The notes beneath the pieces were generated by a model that worked only from the letters and a program-made list of their open reading frames with translations, did no database searches and had not been told where the DNA came from. A stretch of 22,079 nt of DNA. It comes from Larix sibirica. Lineage: Eukaryota; Streptophyta; Pinopsida; Pinales; Pinaceae. The translations under genes were made by a program, and so were the position numbers. The stretch spans positions 6,635 through 28,713 of the forward strand of contig NWUY0300038746.1 of NCBI GenBank assembly GCA_004151065.3. The letters are read 5' to 3'. Within the stretch, counting starts at the first letter, position 1. Every line of letters begins with the position of its first letter. Positions 1-9,547 of the stretch are shown piece after piece.

Positions 1-373
1 GTTGTTTTTGTCTCAAGTGTTTGCAGAGTATCAAAGGGCTCTCCCCTTGGAGGTTCTGACTCTTCAAAGAAGTTGGAGGAGTGACTAAGGTGACAATGGT
101 CACTTTCTCCATACATTTTTCCATCGGATACTAGCCTTGCTAGTTCATCTAGTAACACTCTTCATGTGCTATCTCCTTAAAAAAATTGTGGCATTATTAA
201 ATATTTGTCTATGCTTGTGCAAATTTAGATATTTATCTTCCTTACTTTGAATCTTTGTAATTTGAGGATTGTCATCTCCAATTCTCGTGACATGCCTTGT
301 AATGCTTTGCAAATTTTTATGATTTAACACTTTATGCTTAGGGGCACCAAACAAAATATAAACATTCTTTTTA
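1..373. other. Unassigned sequence downstream of the gag-like relic
   Basis: No gene is recognised. This stretch would be the 3' continuation of the minus-strand gag-like relic, but after the stop near 374 every frame is closed often and no protease or other domain is visible. It may be further decayed retroelement sequence. Confidence 0.4.
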
Positions 374-950
374 TTATTGAGCTTCTCGAGCACGATGGGG
401 GCATTCTTCTAGATTATGCTCCCCCACCCCACATTTTGTACAAAACTTGAGGTTCGCCTTGTCTTTCCAGGGACATTCTGGACACAAGTGTTCTTCACTG
501 AAATAGATAAAGCAACAAAGTTTTCCTCAATCGAAAGAGCGATTGCCTCGATTATTATTATATCTTCCGCGATTGTTGTGTCCACCTCATAGGTTATATC
601 CTTTGTTACACTAGTCATTCTATCTCTAGTTTCGACCTCTTTGATTATTATGATTGACAATTTGTGCTTGGTAGACTGTTTAGTAATTCGCCTTGCTCTT
701 GAGATTCTTCATACACTTTGTAGTGGTGTGTTGTGTAGTTCGACATACGCCGCACCATTTGGGTTTAACAATGTCTACATTATAAGGGCATTCGGCTGTC
801 GAATGAGGCTCAAACCTTTCACATATGTCACAATAGTAGCTTGTTTGAGCAAATCAAATTTTTTCTAGCCATCTTTCATCAGGAACGAATCTTGGTTCTT
901 CTTGTACTAATCTTCTTTTATAATGTCCCCATAAGTTCACTGTGGACCAT
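374..950 (-). pseudogene. Broken gag-like polyprotein piece with four zinc knuckles
   Basis: One reading frame on the minus strand gives protein-like sequence for about 190 codons, interrupted by roughly eight stop codons. It contains four CCHC-type zinc-knuckle motifs (C-x2-C-x4/5-H-x4-C). They are CDICERFEPHSTAEC (about 788-833), CGVCRTTQHTTTKC (about 714-758), CFIYFSEEHLCPEC (about 474-515, second Cys replaced by Tyr) and CTKCGVGEHNLEEC (about 401-443). The stretch between knuckles 2 and 3 is rich in Asn, Arg and Gly. Such knuckles bind nucleic acid in retroelement gag proteins. All motifs share one frame, so decay was by point mutation rather than indels, and several stops could be C-to-T changes of CGA or CAG codons. 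The element type (gypsy, copia or other) cannot be decided because no pol domain is joined to it. A decayed cellular zinc-knuckle protein is the alternative. Confidence 0.7.
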
Positions 951-1084
951 TCCGCTAATCCATCTAGTTCCCATGGGTTCAAGTGGAAAAATAATTTAAT
1001 TACGGACTTCAATGGCCCAATGTCACTTTGTAAATCTATGAGAAATGGTAAAAGGGGTGATGTGGGTTATGGAATAATATCAAT

Positions 1085-1320
1085 TCATGAATTAGGAGGA
1101 ATCCAAACCAAGGAGGGTGCATTAGTGAGTTTTGGTGGGTCACGGGAAAGTGCAACATGGAAGGAATCTCATGATGAGGGCATCTAAAGGATTGTAACAC
1201 CCTATTGACTAAATTTAGCCAAGGAGGGCACAATCATGGAGTGGTGATCGTCCCAAGGAAGAGGGAATCTCAATGTAACTCCCAATTGACTAAAAATATC
1301 CAAGGAGGGCACATTAGTGG
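1085..1320. repeat. Degenerate direct repeats around a ccaaggaggg core
   Basis: The core ccaaggaggg occurs near 1107, 1219 and 1299. The last two copies lie in a longer unit (tgtaac-cc-attgacta...ccaaggagggcaca) repeated with about 80 bp spacing. ORFs of 65-81 codons overlap on both strands here, but none resembles a known protein. The stretch may be a diverged minisatellite or repetitive sequence of the neighbouring retroelement relic. Confidence 0.5.
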
Positions 1321-1440
1321 AAGAATGGGTCAAAGAGGAGTTTTAAATCCCACCAAACAAGGGGGGAATCCCACAAATCAAGGAATAAGGAAGACCAATT
1401 CCCCCAATGGGACAAAATTATCAATGGAAGGGAGTTAAGG

Positions 1441-2906
1441 AGTCATCATCAGGGTTCAAATTTGAAGGGTTGGTCTTAATTTCAGTTAGAAGGGTATATA
1501 TTCGTGTGGCACTTCTAGGATGAAAAGCTTCAGAAAAAATCACATTTCATTTGGCAAAATAAATTAATTACACACTTCATATAAGAAAAGTGCTAAATAA
1601 AATATTATATTTTCAATCAAATTTATACCACTAAATAAATCAATAAATCCATAATTATCACATCTACAAGAAATATTGTTTCAATAAGAAACACAGAAAA
1701 AAAAGCAAAAAGAAAATTGGATGGGAGATACACATCTACCTTGAGTCCTTTCTTAGAAATCATTGGTTTCCAACTTAGGAATCTTTGCTTGTAAATAGTT
1801 TATGCCCAGCTTAAGAATCTAGTGCAGTTAAACCCAATCATGTTTTCCTTTCCTTTATTTTTAATTAACCAACACCAATTCAAAAACTCATTCTTTGTAA
1901 CCCATTGTGTGGTGGAAATAATAGTGAAAACCCCGAATCTGCCTTGTCTCGGAACCCATGCATCCATTTATCCAGTGTTTTTGCTTCAAATTAAATGGAA
2001 GTTTGGATCCGGGTTTCTAATATCTAGGCTTGAACCTTTATAATATTGTATAAACGCTCAGATCTTTGGATGATTGGACTTCATCCCAGACTCTGCAACC
2101 TAATATTTTTATTCAAAATATCCTTTTTCATTACACATGGCTCCCTCTAAGCTCCCTCTATGCACTCTCAACTCTGCCTGCACATTCCTTCTAAGGAAAA
2201 TATATTTGTACTTATATAACATTTACCCATTTTCAATTTTTTAATTTATGACATTTGGATTTATTGTTCTTTGGCGGGATGATTTAGTGCTGCAGAACTG
2301 TATTAATAGAAGTGGGGAAAGACTTACTATTAGCATTAGTGGGTAGCATGGGATATTCCCTATAAGAAACACCTACTGTGAAATTGTGGGGAGTAATTGA
2401 AGAACAACCGGTTCGTTAAATGAAATGTGTGTATAGTAAGTTGTGAAAATATATCCTGTTTATTAATTTGGTGGTTGATAAAGGAAATTACGGCACAACA
2501 CAACCATTCTTTTCTTGTAATGGTGGATGGGATAGAGACTAATCTTAACAGGTGAGCAGAGCATTGAGTCTTGACAGGACAGGCCGCCTCGACNAAGAAC
2601 GGTTGAGAGCTTTTATATATAAAGCTAAACAATCTCTACATTCATCTGTGACCAGAGTGTAACTATCATAACAAAGTTCTAGCCTATTACAGTTATAAAA
2701 TCGAACAAACTGCCCTAGAAGCTTTAAACAAAAACAGTACATTGAGCAATCATCTTCATGTTGTCAGCCAAGTCTTCTTCTACTTGATACAAGGCCCCAA
2801 AATTGCTACATAGATTTTTATCAAAACAAGAGTAAAAGAGTTCCCAGTCATCCTAACCAAAGCTAATAAAAGGCCCAAAAACCTGAGGAGTCACCCGAGC
2901 TGCAAA
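1441..2906. other. AT-rich intergenic sequence with one ambiguous base
   Basis: No gene, RNA or recognisable element. Short ORFs of 65-90 codons occur on both strands and look like chance. The base at 2594 is N, and the 12 bases before it (ggccgcctcgac) are unusually GC-rich for the surroundings, so a join or cloning-vector remnant is possible there. Confidence 0.5.
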
Positions 2907-3866
2907 CTAAAACTGACGACGGAGCTCTGGTTTTGTTCCACCCATTGTGCCGCCGTGTACATTCCGCATCTCCTGGTTCAAATCTCTAAGTTCAGCTCGC
3001 ATTCCATCGATCTTTCCCTCTATAATTCTAGCTCTGCAGTGTACCGCCTTGATTTGGGCATCCAAGTTGACCAGGCAAGGGCATCCATTGTCCAGTACTT
3101 CAGCGAGGCTGTCCACCTTCACATTGAGCTTGTTGTTGTTCTCTCGAACCTCTTTATTTGGTGCATCTGCCAGGGTAAACATATGTTGCAGTGCCTTCTT
3201 AAATTCATAATTTTCGCCTCTCAACAAACGAACTTGGGATTCCAACTCCTGCAAATACTCTTTGACGTTCTTGGGGATGCTATCAGCTTCCTGCCCTAAA
3301 CCAGAACCACCACTGGCTACCATTACAAGGTTCGAGTCATAATCATGCACATAATGTCGGCTTTCATCCTGCATACTGTGCCGGATTGGAACCGAGCCAC
3401 CCTGATTCCCGTGCATAGTGGAAAAATTCTTCCTAAAATCTGGAATTGTTGAGCCTCCTGTGCGAGGGATGGTTTTCCTGCAAAGAAAGCAATTCATTGT
3501 TAATCCAAAGTCGGCCATCTTCTCGGACTCTGAAGGCATACAATGATGCCAACCTTCACACCACCTCTCATTTAAGCATTGCTCTCCTCGCATCCATGTT
3601 GTAGTTAAGACGTGCATGCCGACCATGTAGAGTCCATGTGCCTCTGGCATGCAATCTTCCCTCTTCCCAAGGCACAATTTAGGGTAATAAACATTAGAGT
3701 TGGTTTCATCGTCGAGCAAGAGAAAAAATTTGAAAACATGTATGAACGTGGCTGGAGTGTTTTCAAAACTCCAACCCAATTTTGAGTTTTTCTCATTAGA
3801 AGTAGGCATAGGGGTTCTTTCCAGATGGTAAGACATGGGGAATTTAGGGGATCCAGAGCTTGTCAT
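2907..3866 (-). CDS. Intact 319-residue hypothetical protein with C-terminal coiled coil
   Basis: An uninterrupted ORF starts at an ATG immediately preceded in frame by a stop, so this start is the first available. I do not recognise the protein. The N-terminal half (about residues 1-130) is rich in Cys, Trp and His, with CEGWHHC near residue 105 and CFLC near residue 128, and could be a small folded or metal-binding region. The middle is Gly/Ser/His-rich. From about residue 195 to 305 the sequence is Leu/Glu/Lys/Asn-rich with heptad-like spacing (KNVKEYLQELESQVRLL, then DAQIKAVHCRARIIEGKI), suggesting a coiled coil. No transmembrane segment or signal peptide is clear. It overlaps by 23 bp, in another frame, the end of an RNase H-like relic on the same strand. 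It may be a host exon, an accessory ORF of a retroelement, or a young orphan gene. An open frame this long is unlikely by chance in this AT-rich sequence, but expression is unknown. Confidence 0.5.
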   Translation of the reverse strand: MTSSGSPKFPMSYHLERTPMPTSNEKNSKLGWSFENTPATFIHVFKFFLLLDDETNSNVYYPKLCLGKREDCMPEAHGLYMVGMHVLTTTWMRGEQCLNERWCEGWHHCMPSESEKMADFGLTMNCFLCRKTIPRTGGSTIPDFRKNFSTMHGNQGGSVPIRHSMQDESRHYVHDYDSNLVMVASGGSGLGQEADSIPKNVKEYLQELESQVRLLRGENYEFKKALQHMFTLADAPNKEVRENNNKLNVKVDSLAEVLDNGCPCLVNLDAQIKAVHCRARIIEGKIDGMRAELRDLNQEMRNVHGGTMGGTKPELRRQF

Positions 3867-4323
3867 TCACCATTTGATTGCTAACCAGAACTCCGCGATC
3901 CAGCATGACACCACTGCTCACCATTATATCCACCTCTTGATTGTTGGTTCTCAAAATGTGAAGAAAGTTTATGGTTTTGAACTCGTTGACAAAACACTTT
4001 AGGATACGATGGAGTTTAGAAGCAGGGTTCTTACGATTTTTGGGCGGATTTCGAGCATCTCTAATAACCATCATTGAGTCCCCGAATACAATCAAGTCTG
4101 TGAGGCCCTCATCCCTTGCAATCTCCAAACCTTTTATTAGAGATAACCATTCTGCGCTATTATTTGTCCTTCTTTCGATTCCCCAAGCATAGTCTTTCAT
4201 CTTATTTTCTTCCGAGTCAAATAAGACTCCACCCGCGCCTGCCAACCATGTTAAGTTGCAAACATTATTGGTCAATATGAAATGTCCAAATTCGATGTGC
4301 TCAATAAATAACACACATTCCAA
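3844..4323 (-). pseudogene. RNase H-like domain (plant LINE / RVT_3 type), catalytically incomplete
   Basis: The open frame carries the C-terminal RNase H-like fold that follows reverse transcriptase in many plant LINEs and also occurs alone in plants. Visible landmarks are AGAGGVLFD (first strands), NNSAEWLSLIKGLEIA (Glu-bearing helix), DLIVFGDSMMVI (second Asp) and a late NNQEVDIMVSSG (last Asp). The first catalytic Asp, normally in an FDGA-like motif just before GAGG, is absent: the sequence there reads ILTNNVCNLTWLAGAGG. The frame has no ATG at its left end, only a TTG at 4321-4323, and an in-frame stop lies about 27 bases upstream. No reverse transcriptase was found upstream. The domain is therefore a fragment and probably inactive. 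A domesticated RNase H-like protein that has lost one ligand is the alternative. Confidence 0.72.
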
Positions 4324-4359
4324 GTGGGTAAAGCCAATTCTAGGAATTCATGATATACT

Positions 4360-4450
4360 TCATTTTTGGGGATCAGCCCATGGTGAATTAGTAAGCCATT
4401 TTTGTTGCTTGGGAGGGGTGCAAGGTTCAAACCTCTTCCCCCCAAACCAA
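4360..4450 (+). repeat. tRNA-related SINE-like fragment
   Basis: A polymerase III B-box-like sequence (aggttcaaacctc, about 4422-4434) lies about 40 bases after an A-box-like stretch (tcagcccatggtgaattag, about 4374). That spacing suits a tRNA-derived SINE head. No cloverleaf or poly-A tail is clear, so this is a tentative call. Confidence 0.35.
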
Positions 4451-5240
4451 GTGGGTTTGTACCGTAATTAATGTAGGATTAGGGTTCATGGCTCCCCATG
4501 GATCAATCGAAAACAAAATTATGTATTTAGTTGAACATGAATACTTGTGAGTACCATTTCACCATGCTTTGACGTCTTCATGGACCTCCTTCATGAAAAC
4601 AATATAATATCACTTGCACTACTAAAGTAAGAATTGCGCAAGGCATATTGTGTTATGCTTAAGGTCACATTTGCATTTTTTTTGTTTTATATGTATGTAT
4701 GTTAAACTTCTGTAGATCAACATTTCCTAAACCTATCAACACAATTAATTCTCTTTTTTACATACATCCACATGTAATTGGACAATCCACAACTAGATTA
4801 GCCATGTAGTTGTAGATTCCATATTTGATTTGCAATAACAATCATTTCAATTAAACAAATGAAACATTCCATTGATCCATCTTACAATAATAGTTCTTGC
4901 TACAAATAAGACATTTTAGGGCACCTCAATTCACTCATGATATGTTTAAATCATCTTAAATAATAAAAGCCTCTTACTACAAACAAGGTCAAGGGATAAT
5001 TGATGTAGGATAGTGTTATTGCCCCCACCAAGGTTCGATTCCCCTAGTGATATATTTGCCCCTTGTGGGTCAACCTATTCCCATGAGAGGGGCATTATTA
5101 TTCAAGGAAAGAGGACTGGTTGGTGAATGGTCATTTAGTCTTGATGGTTGGTGAATGTTAGTCAATGAAAGATGATCCTTGAGAATTCCTTATTGCAAAC
5201 AATACTCTTGACAAATATTGTCTAACTTCCTACTAACTCG
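4451..5240. other. Unassigned AT-rich sequence with a second SINE-like B box
   Basis: No gene is seen. Around 4985-5060 there is another B-box-like sequence (aaggttcgattccccta, about 5031-5047), preceded by a weak A-box candidate. The rest is AT-rich and without ORFs of note. Confidence 0.35.
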
Positions 5241-5405
5241 CTTAACACATCATTTTATTTTCAATGTCTAGATATGGCCCAACCTATATGGCAAGAAATT
5301 AATAATCAATTTAGGCATCTATATCCCTTAACACATCATTTCATTTTCAATGTCTAGAGATGGCCCAACCTATATGGCATGAAATAATCAATTTAGGCAT
5401 CTATA
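5241..5405. repeat. Two-copy tandem repeat, period about 86 bp
   Basis: Copy 1 (5241-5323) and copy 2 (5327-5405) both run from cttaacacatcatt to ttaggcatctata. They differ by a few substitutions and by a 4-bp deletion in copy 2. The copies are directly adjacent, consistent with a local duplication by slippage or unequal exchange. Confidence 0.9.
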
Positions 5406-5601
5406 GAGAATGAGACTGAAAGAGATCTGGTGAAAACAAATTTGAAAGAGATCTTTAACTTTAGGTGAAAACAAATTTTAATAAACTATTAAAGCATTAT
5501 AAAATGGGAATCTAAAACAACCCAAATCACCCATGCCCTATTATGCCCTATTATTCCACTAGAGAATAATAAGAAAAAGAAATAGTCCAAGTCTTTTCTC
5601 A

Positions 5602-6022
5602 ACTCTAGAAGCATACTTCACACGTGACTAATAAGTACATATAATACCTTCCATAAGTTAAAAACGAAAGACAACCCTTAACTTCAAACGAAGCTAATTG
5701 GAAATCTGAGATTGTGGTCAATCTATTGCCTTCATAGCAATCAATGAGCTCAATGAGTTGCTCCTATAAGTGCATAGGTTTGTTTGAACATAACTGGTAA
5801 AATCCTCGACTCTAGAAGCATATTTCACACGTGACTACTAAGTACATATAATACCTTACATAAGTTATAAAACAAAAGACATAAACGGTAAACCTTGACT
5901 TCAAACGAAGCTAATTGGAAATCTGAGATTGTGGTCATATATTGCCTTCATAGTCAATCAATGAGCTCAATGAGTTGTTCCTATAAGTGCATAGGTTTGT
6001 TTGAACATAACTGGTAAAATCC
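5602..6022. repeat. Two-copy tandem repeat, period about 207 bp
   Basis: Copy 1 (5602-5805) and copy 2 (5809-6022) share long stretches such as cttcaaacgaagctaattgg and tgcataggtttgtttgaaca, with scattered substitutions and small indels. The two units abut. Neither carries a recognisable gene, although the right copy forms the 3' end of a 120-codon minus-strand ORF. Confidence 0.92.
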
Positions 6023-6297
6023 CCACTTGAGGGAAACATATAGATATATAAGATTAGAAAGTGGTCTCCTCGTTCACAACCAAAGAGTCTTTCTAATGCA
6101 TCACCTACAACGTTAATATGCAATACTCCAATGCTAAAATGGTCGTTGCATGACATGTAAACTCTACGAGTCAAAAAGCATCCACACCCATTGCACTCGT
6201 CAATTCGCTTCCCAAGCGTCGTCATGCATAATTGCCCCAACCAATTCCTTAACCATAACACCATACTATGCACCATAACGCATTCTACTTTCCTCAA
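5935..6297 (-). CDS. Hypothetical 120-codon ORF, unrecognised
   Basis: This frame begins with MRKVECVMVHSMVLWLRNWL and is Cys-rich in the middle (ECNGCGCFL). I recognise no family. Its last 30 codons lie in the second unit of the 207-bp tandem repeat; the first unit stands alone downstream and is not coding. It may be a chance ORF or the tail of a decayed transposase-like protein. No promoter or splice signal supports it. Confidence 0.15.
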   Translation of the reverse strand: MRKVECVMVHSMVLWLRNWLGQLCMTTLGKRIDECNGCGCFLTRRVYMSCNDHFSIGVLHINVVGDALERLFGCERGDHFLILYIYMFPSSGDFTSYVQTNLCTYRNNSLSSLIDYEGNI

Positions 6298-8140
6298 ACA
6301 ATGTTAGTAAACCACTGTGACTTTCCACACTAACAACTCTCCCAAACAACATTTTTAGCAATTTCATGAGAATCTTTTATGGAACAACGGATTATAAAGA
6401 AGCTATAATCATGCAATATTAACTTCCCTCCCACATGGACGCTTGCAATCATTACAATCACGGGAGGGAAAGAGAGCTGCTTTGACCAGCCTTGATTCAG
6501 CCCCTAAACCACCATTTCAATGTGGCCATGCCATAAAAAATAATCAGTAATTATTACATAAGCAATGCTCCTCCCACCAGTTCATTTTGAAGATAAACTT
6601 GCAAATAATTGATATTGATATACTCATTCCAGACCATGACTTATGCCGGGCATCACCAAACACCTAATAAGTTACAGGTTCAACACTTTTCTACTACTTA
6701 ATTAAAAATTCATTATCCAGTTAACGTTTCATCCTAAATCATCTAAATTAAATGGTCAATATTGATGTGCATCCCTCAAAAGAAACCACCTAAATATAAG
6801 TGAATTTCCAGTAAATATGTACCAAAGAATTAGCCCTAATTATAGAAAAGATAGATTGCAGATTGCCCTCAGCTTGACCTGATGCCTCCCCTAATTCTCG
6901 TCTTTTTTACTAAGCAAAAACAACTTCAGATTTCATCTACCAAATTCTATTTCCCCTGGAATTCAAAATAAATACTCATTTTTCACTAGAACCATCGTGC
7001 AACACAAATAATGTAATATCCACAATTTATATGGCAGCTCATTATTTATATTTGCTGCCAAAAGTTACAAAAACATTTAGATTCTTACGAAACAGAGAGG
7101 CAATATAACTCATACTTTAACTTTTGACATTTCCGTCAAACATGCTCGACTTCCATCTCAGGCACCAGTTAGAGCAATCGTAAATAGCGGTCAAAACAAA
7201 TCAATATATTACTAAGATATTCTACTTACAAGCATGCATATATGGACATATAGCATTTTTGCAATCCACCAACACAACACAAAAACCCCAAATATGCCCT
7301 CAAGCTCGTCTTCTGATTTTAAACCTATGCTCTAAAATTCTAAATATGGACCATAGACGCTAATCAAACGACAATGCATGGAACGTCACCATGACAAACA
7401 TCTCAAAAAGGGAAATTTGTTAGAAGAAAGTAATTTTGATCCAATATGGTGATTTTATTCCAATATATATATCATTGAAAAAGTAATACAGGGGATAAAC
7501 TTTCTTCCAAAATTATGATAATACGAGTAAAGCAGAAAGCTAGTCAACTAATTTTCCCCTGCTAAGAAAATATAGGGCGCCTTCTGAGTAGGATAGTCAA
7601 GCTAAACTATAAAGTGCTGCCGTATTAGATATGAAAGCAAACAGATAATTCTATTTCTCTAAGCTAATTTTTTTAAAGACCAATAACAAATGGATAGCAA
7701 AGAGCATCATCCCAAGTGAATGGAGAATCGTCAAATAACAATACCTCTAAAATCACATGCATGTGTTGCAACTAACTTAATGGATAATAGATAATGATCA
7801 AACAATTGCCATTGAAAATAGATAATGGAGAAAAATCACATGCATGTGTTGCAACTAACTTAGGATCAAATAGAATCTTCAAACCGTGTTTGATATTACA
7901 AGCACACATCTTGCGTAAACTAGAGAAAATGCACTTTTAACATTGATTTGTAATAATATCTATACCAATTACCTAGGGGTACGACCGATCAAACTATGCT
8001 AAATTAGGATACGAGATGGACAATAGCACTCCCTCCCCCTGGCCCAACCCTTCGGTTCTTAAACACAAAACTACACAACACACAACAATAGCACTTAATT
8101 ATTGGTATCCAAAAATCAGCCATGTCGAACAAGGGGCTGG
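6298..8140. other. Long gene-free AT-rich stretch
   Basis: No ORF, RNA or element is recognised in about 1.8 kb. The only clear structure is a short direct repeat near 7749-7862, listed separately. The right end lies downstream of the LSM4 3' untranslated region on the minus strand. Confidence 0.5.
7749..7862. repeat. Perfect 31-bp direct repeat, 83 bp apart
   Basis: The unit beginning aaaatcacatgcatgtgttg occurs at 7749-7779 and again at 7832-7862 without mismatch. It contains the palindrome acatgcatgt. The spacer also has internal similarity (gataatagataatg / aatagataatgg), so this is a small local duplication. Confidence 0.85.
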
Positions 8141-8305
8141 GAGATTTTTAAACAGTGCTATACAAGATTTCTAGAGAAGCAGAAGGCCAATGTAGGATAT
8201 GCAACATCGTCCTTTGTCTTCTAAGCAACCTTCCAATCAGCAGAAAATCGACTGAAATGAATATTGTCAAAAACTGCTTCCATGCTACAATAAAATAAGC
8301 AGCTC
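8141..8305 (-). other. Probable LSM4 3' untranslated region
   Basis: This is the sequence after the LSM4 stop. No strong AATAAA signal is seen close to it; a weak AATAAT-type signal lies further on, near 8093-8104. The extent is a guess. Confidence 0.4.
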
Positions 8306-8737
8306 TCAAGTACGACCACGGCCACCCCCTGGAAACATACGAGACAAATTTCCATAATCCACACATACAGATAGAGCAACAAAAATACAGGACAAGCCAG
8401 GATTCATTCTTTATTACCTCTTCCAATTGGTCCCCTTCCAACACCTTTACCACGACCTCCACCCCGACCTCCCCCCTCTTCTTGATATCCTCGGCCACCA
8501 CCTCTGGGTGGTCCCCTTCCACCAGCTTCGTCCCCTCTCCCTCTGCCTCTTCCCCGACCGGTAATAGGAGGCTTCCTATCTGCAGAGGATCCAACATACT
8601 GACTGATATTAGTTAAGATGTAAACAATAACTTCATCTTGTTTTACACGAGGGTGAATAAAGTCATCCCTCAGATAGAATGCAAGGGTGAAAGGGCGGGG
8701 TACCTATTCGTTTCTCCTCTTGAACTTTATCAATAAC
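8306..8737 (-). CDS. LSM4: LSM4 (U6 snRNA-associated Sm-like protein), 3' three coding exons
   Basis: LSM4 is a subunit of the LSM2-8 ring that binds the U6 snRNA 3' end in the nucleus and of the LSM1-7 ring that promotes mRNA decapping in the cytoplasm. Three exons on the minus strand are seen: 8737-8704, 8579-8418 and 8328-8306 (stop TGA 8308-8306). Introns of 124 and 89 nt have GT...AG ends and phases that fit. The first exon gives VIDKVQEEKRI and the next starts with DRKPP across a split codon. This is the known junction between the Sm fold and the Arg/Gly-rich tail of plant LSM4. The tail continues with RGRGRGRG, GGRGPPRGGGRG and GRGKGVGRGPIGR and ends GGGRGRT, as usual for the family. 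About 72 residues are encoded here. The N-terminal Sm domain exons (some 80 residues) were not found in the window and must lie beyond a long intron or be lost. The visible exons show no damage. Confidence 0.9.
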
Positions 8738-9547
8738 CTGACACCAAAATCACATTCAAAGAAAACATAAGACAGCTGAAGGCCCCAAAACAATCCTTTT
8801 CAAGCAGCCATAATAGTTTATAGTATTATGATAAATAGCACGAAACATATCTATCAAGAACATTGGATAACTTTTCCCTCCGTGCTTTCCAATTAATTGC
8901 CCTTGCATAAGATAAAAGATAAAGATACTTTCCTTGTATTGTTAGTAAAAATTTAAAAATCCAACAACATGTGAATTTCCCAATGGCAGCAGAACTTAAA
9001 ACGTTAATTTCAAGTACTTTATATGGGAAGAAACAACCCATCAAAGTTACATAAACTGTGGGTGCAATCAGAATCAGTAGAAGAACTCGTCCAGAAATCA
9101 GGAATCAGGGGATCGGAACCCTGGCCCTAATTTTATTTTATAAATATAGATTTAAAATTTTAATTTTATATTGAAAACTTAAAAACAAAGAAATCATATC
9201 TCATATGGTTCATAACAGCATAAATTCTCAAATGATTAATAACATCATAGGTTCATACATGTAATTTTCAGAATTGAAATCAAATTGAATTTTCAGATTT
9301 CCTACATAAACAATTTGAAAATTTATGATTTGAAAATTGAAATAATGAAACATTGAAATGATGAATCAAATTTTAGATTTTTATTTCACAAAATCCATAC
9401 TTTTTAGACTCACATTCAAATTCAAATTTATAAATTCATAAATTCATAATATGTCAACATGGCAATGATAAAGAGTCAAGACTCAAGACTAAAGTTCTTC
9501 AAAATAACAAAAACTGGAAATGTGAAAAATATAGACTGTGAGATAGA
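8738..9547 (-). other. Probable LSM4 intron sequence and AT-rich hAT 3' flank
   Basis: A splice acceptor (TTTGGTGTCAG) lies directly upstream of the LSM4 exon at 8737, so this stretch is read as intron. Between about 9130 and 9470 it is very AT-rich with repeated aaatt/aatttt words, as is common in subterminal hAT sequence. Near 9097-9125 is a GC-richer stretch (atcaggggatcggaaccctg) that could be a hAT terminus, but no matching inverted copy was found on the other side. Confidence 0.4.

Noticed and set aside
2360-2742. Two overlapping minus-strand ORFs of 65 and 90 codons
   Set aside because: Both pass through the N at 2594, lack any motif and overlap each other.
2947-3299. Plus-strand ORFs of 87 and 114 codons
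   Set aside because: They are antisense to the long minus-strand ORF at 2907-3866 and show no motif of their own.
8148-8597. A 149-codon minus-strand ORF
   Set aside because: It is a wrong-frame reading of the LSM4 Arg/Gly-rich exon that runs on through the last intron and the 3' untranslated region. The correct frame has splice sites and matches LSM4.
9097-9125. Terminal inverted repeat of the large hAT element
   Set aside because: The stretch looks like a hAT end, but no inverted match was found to the right of 11640.
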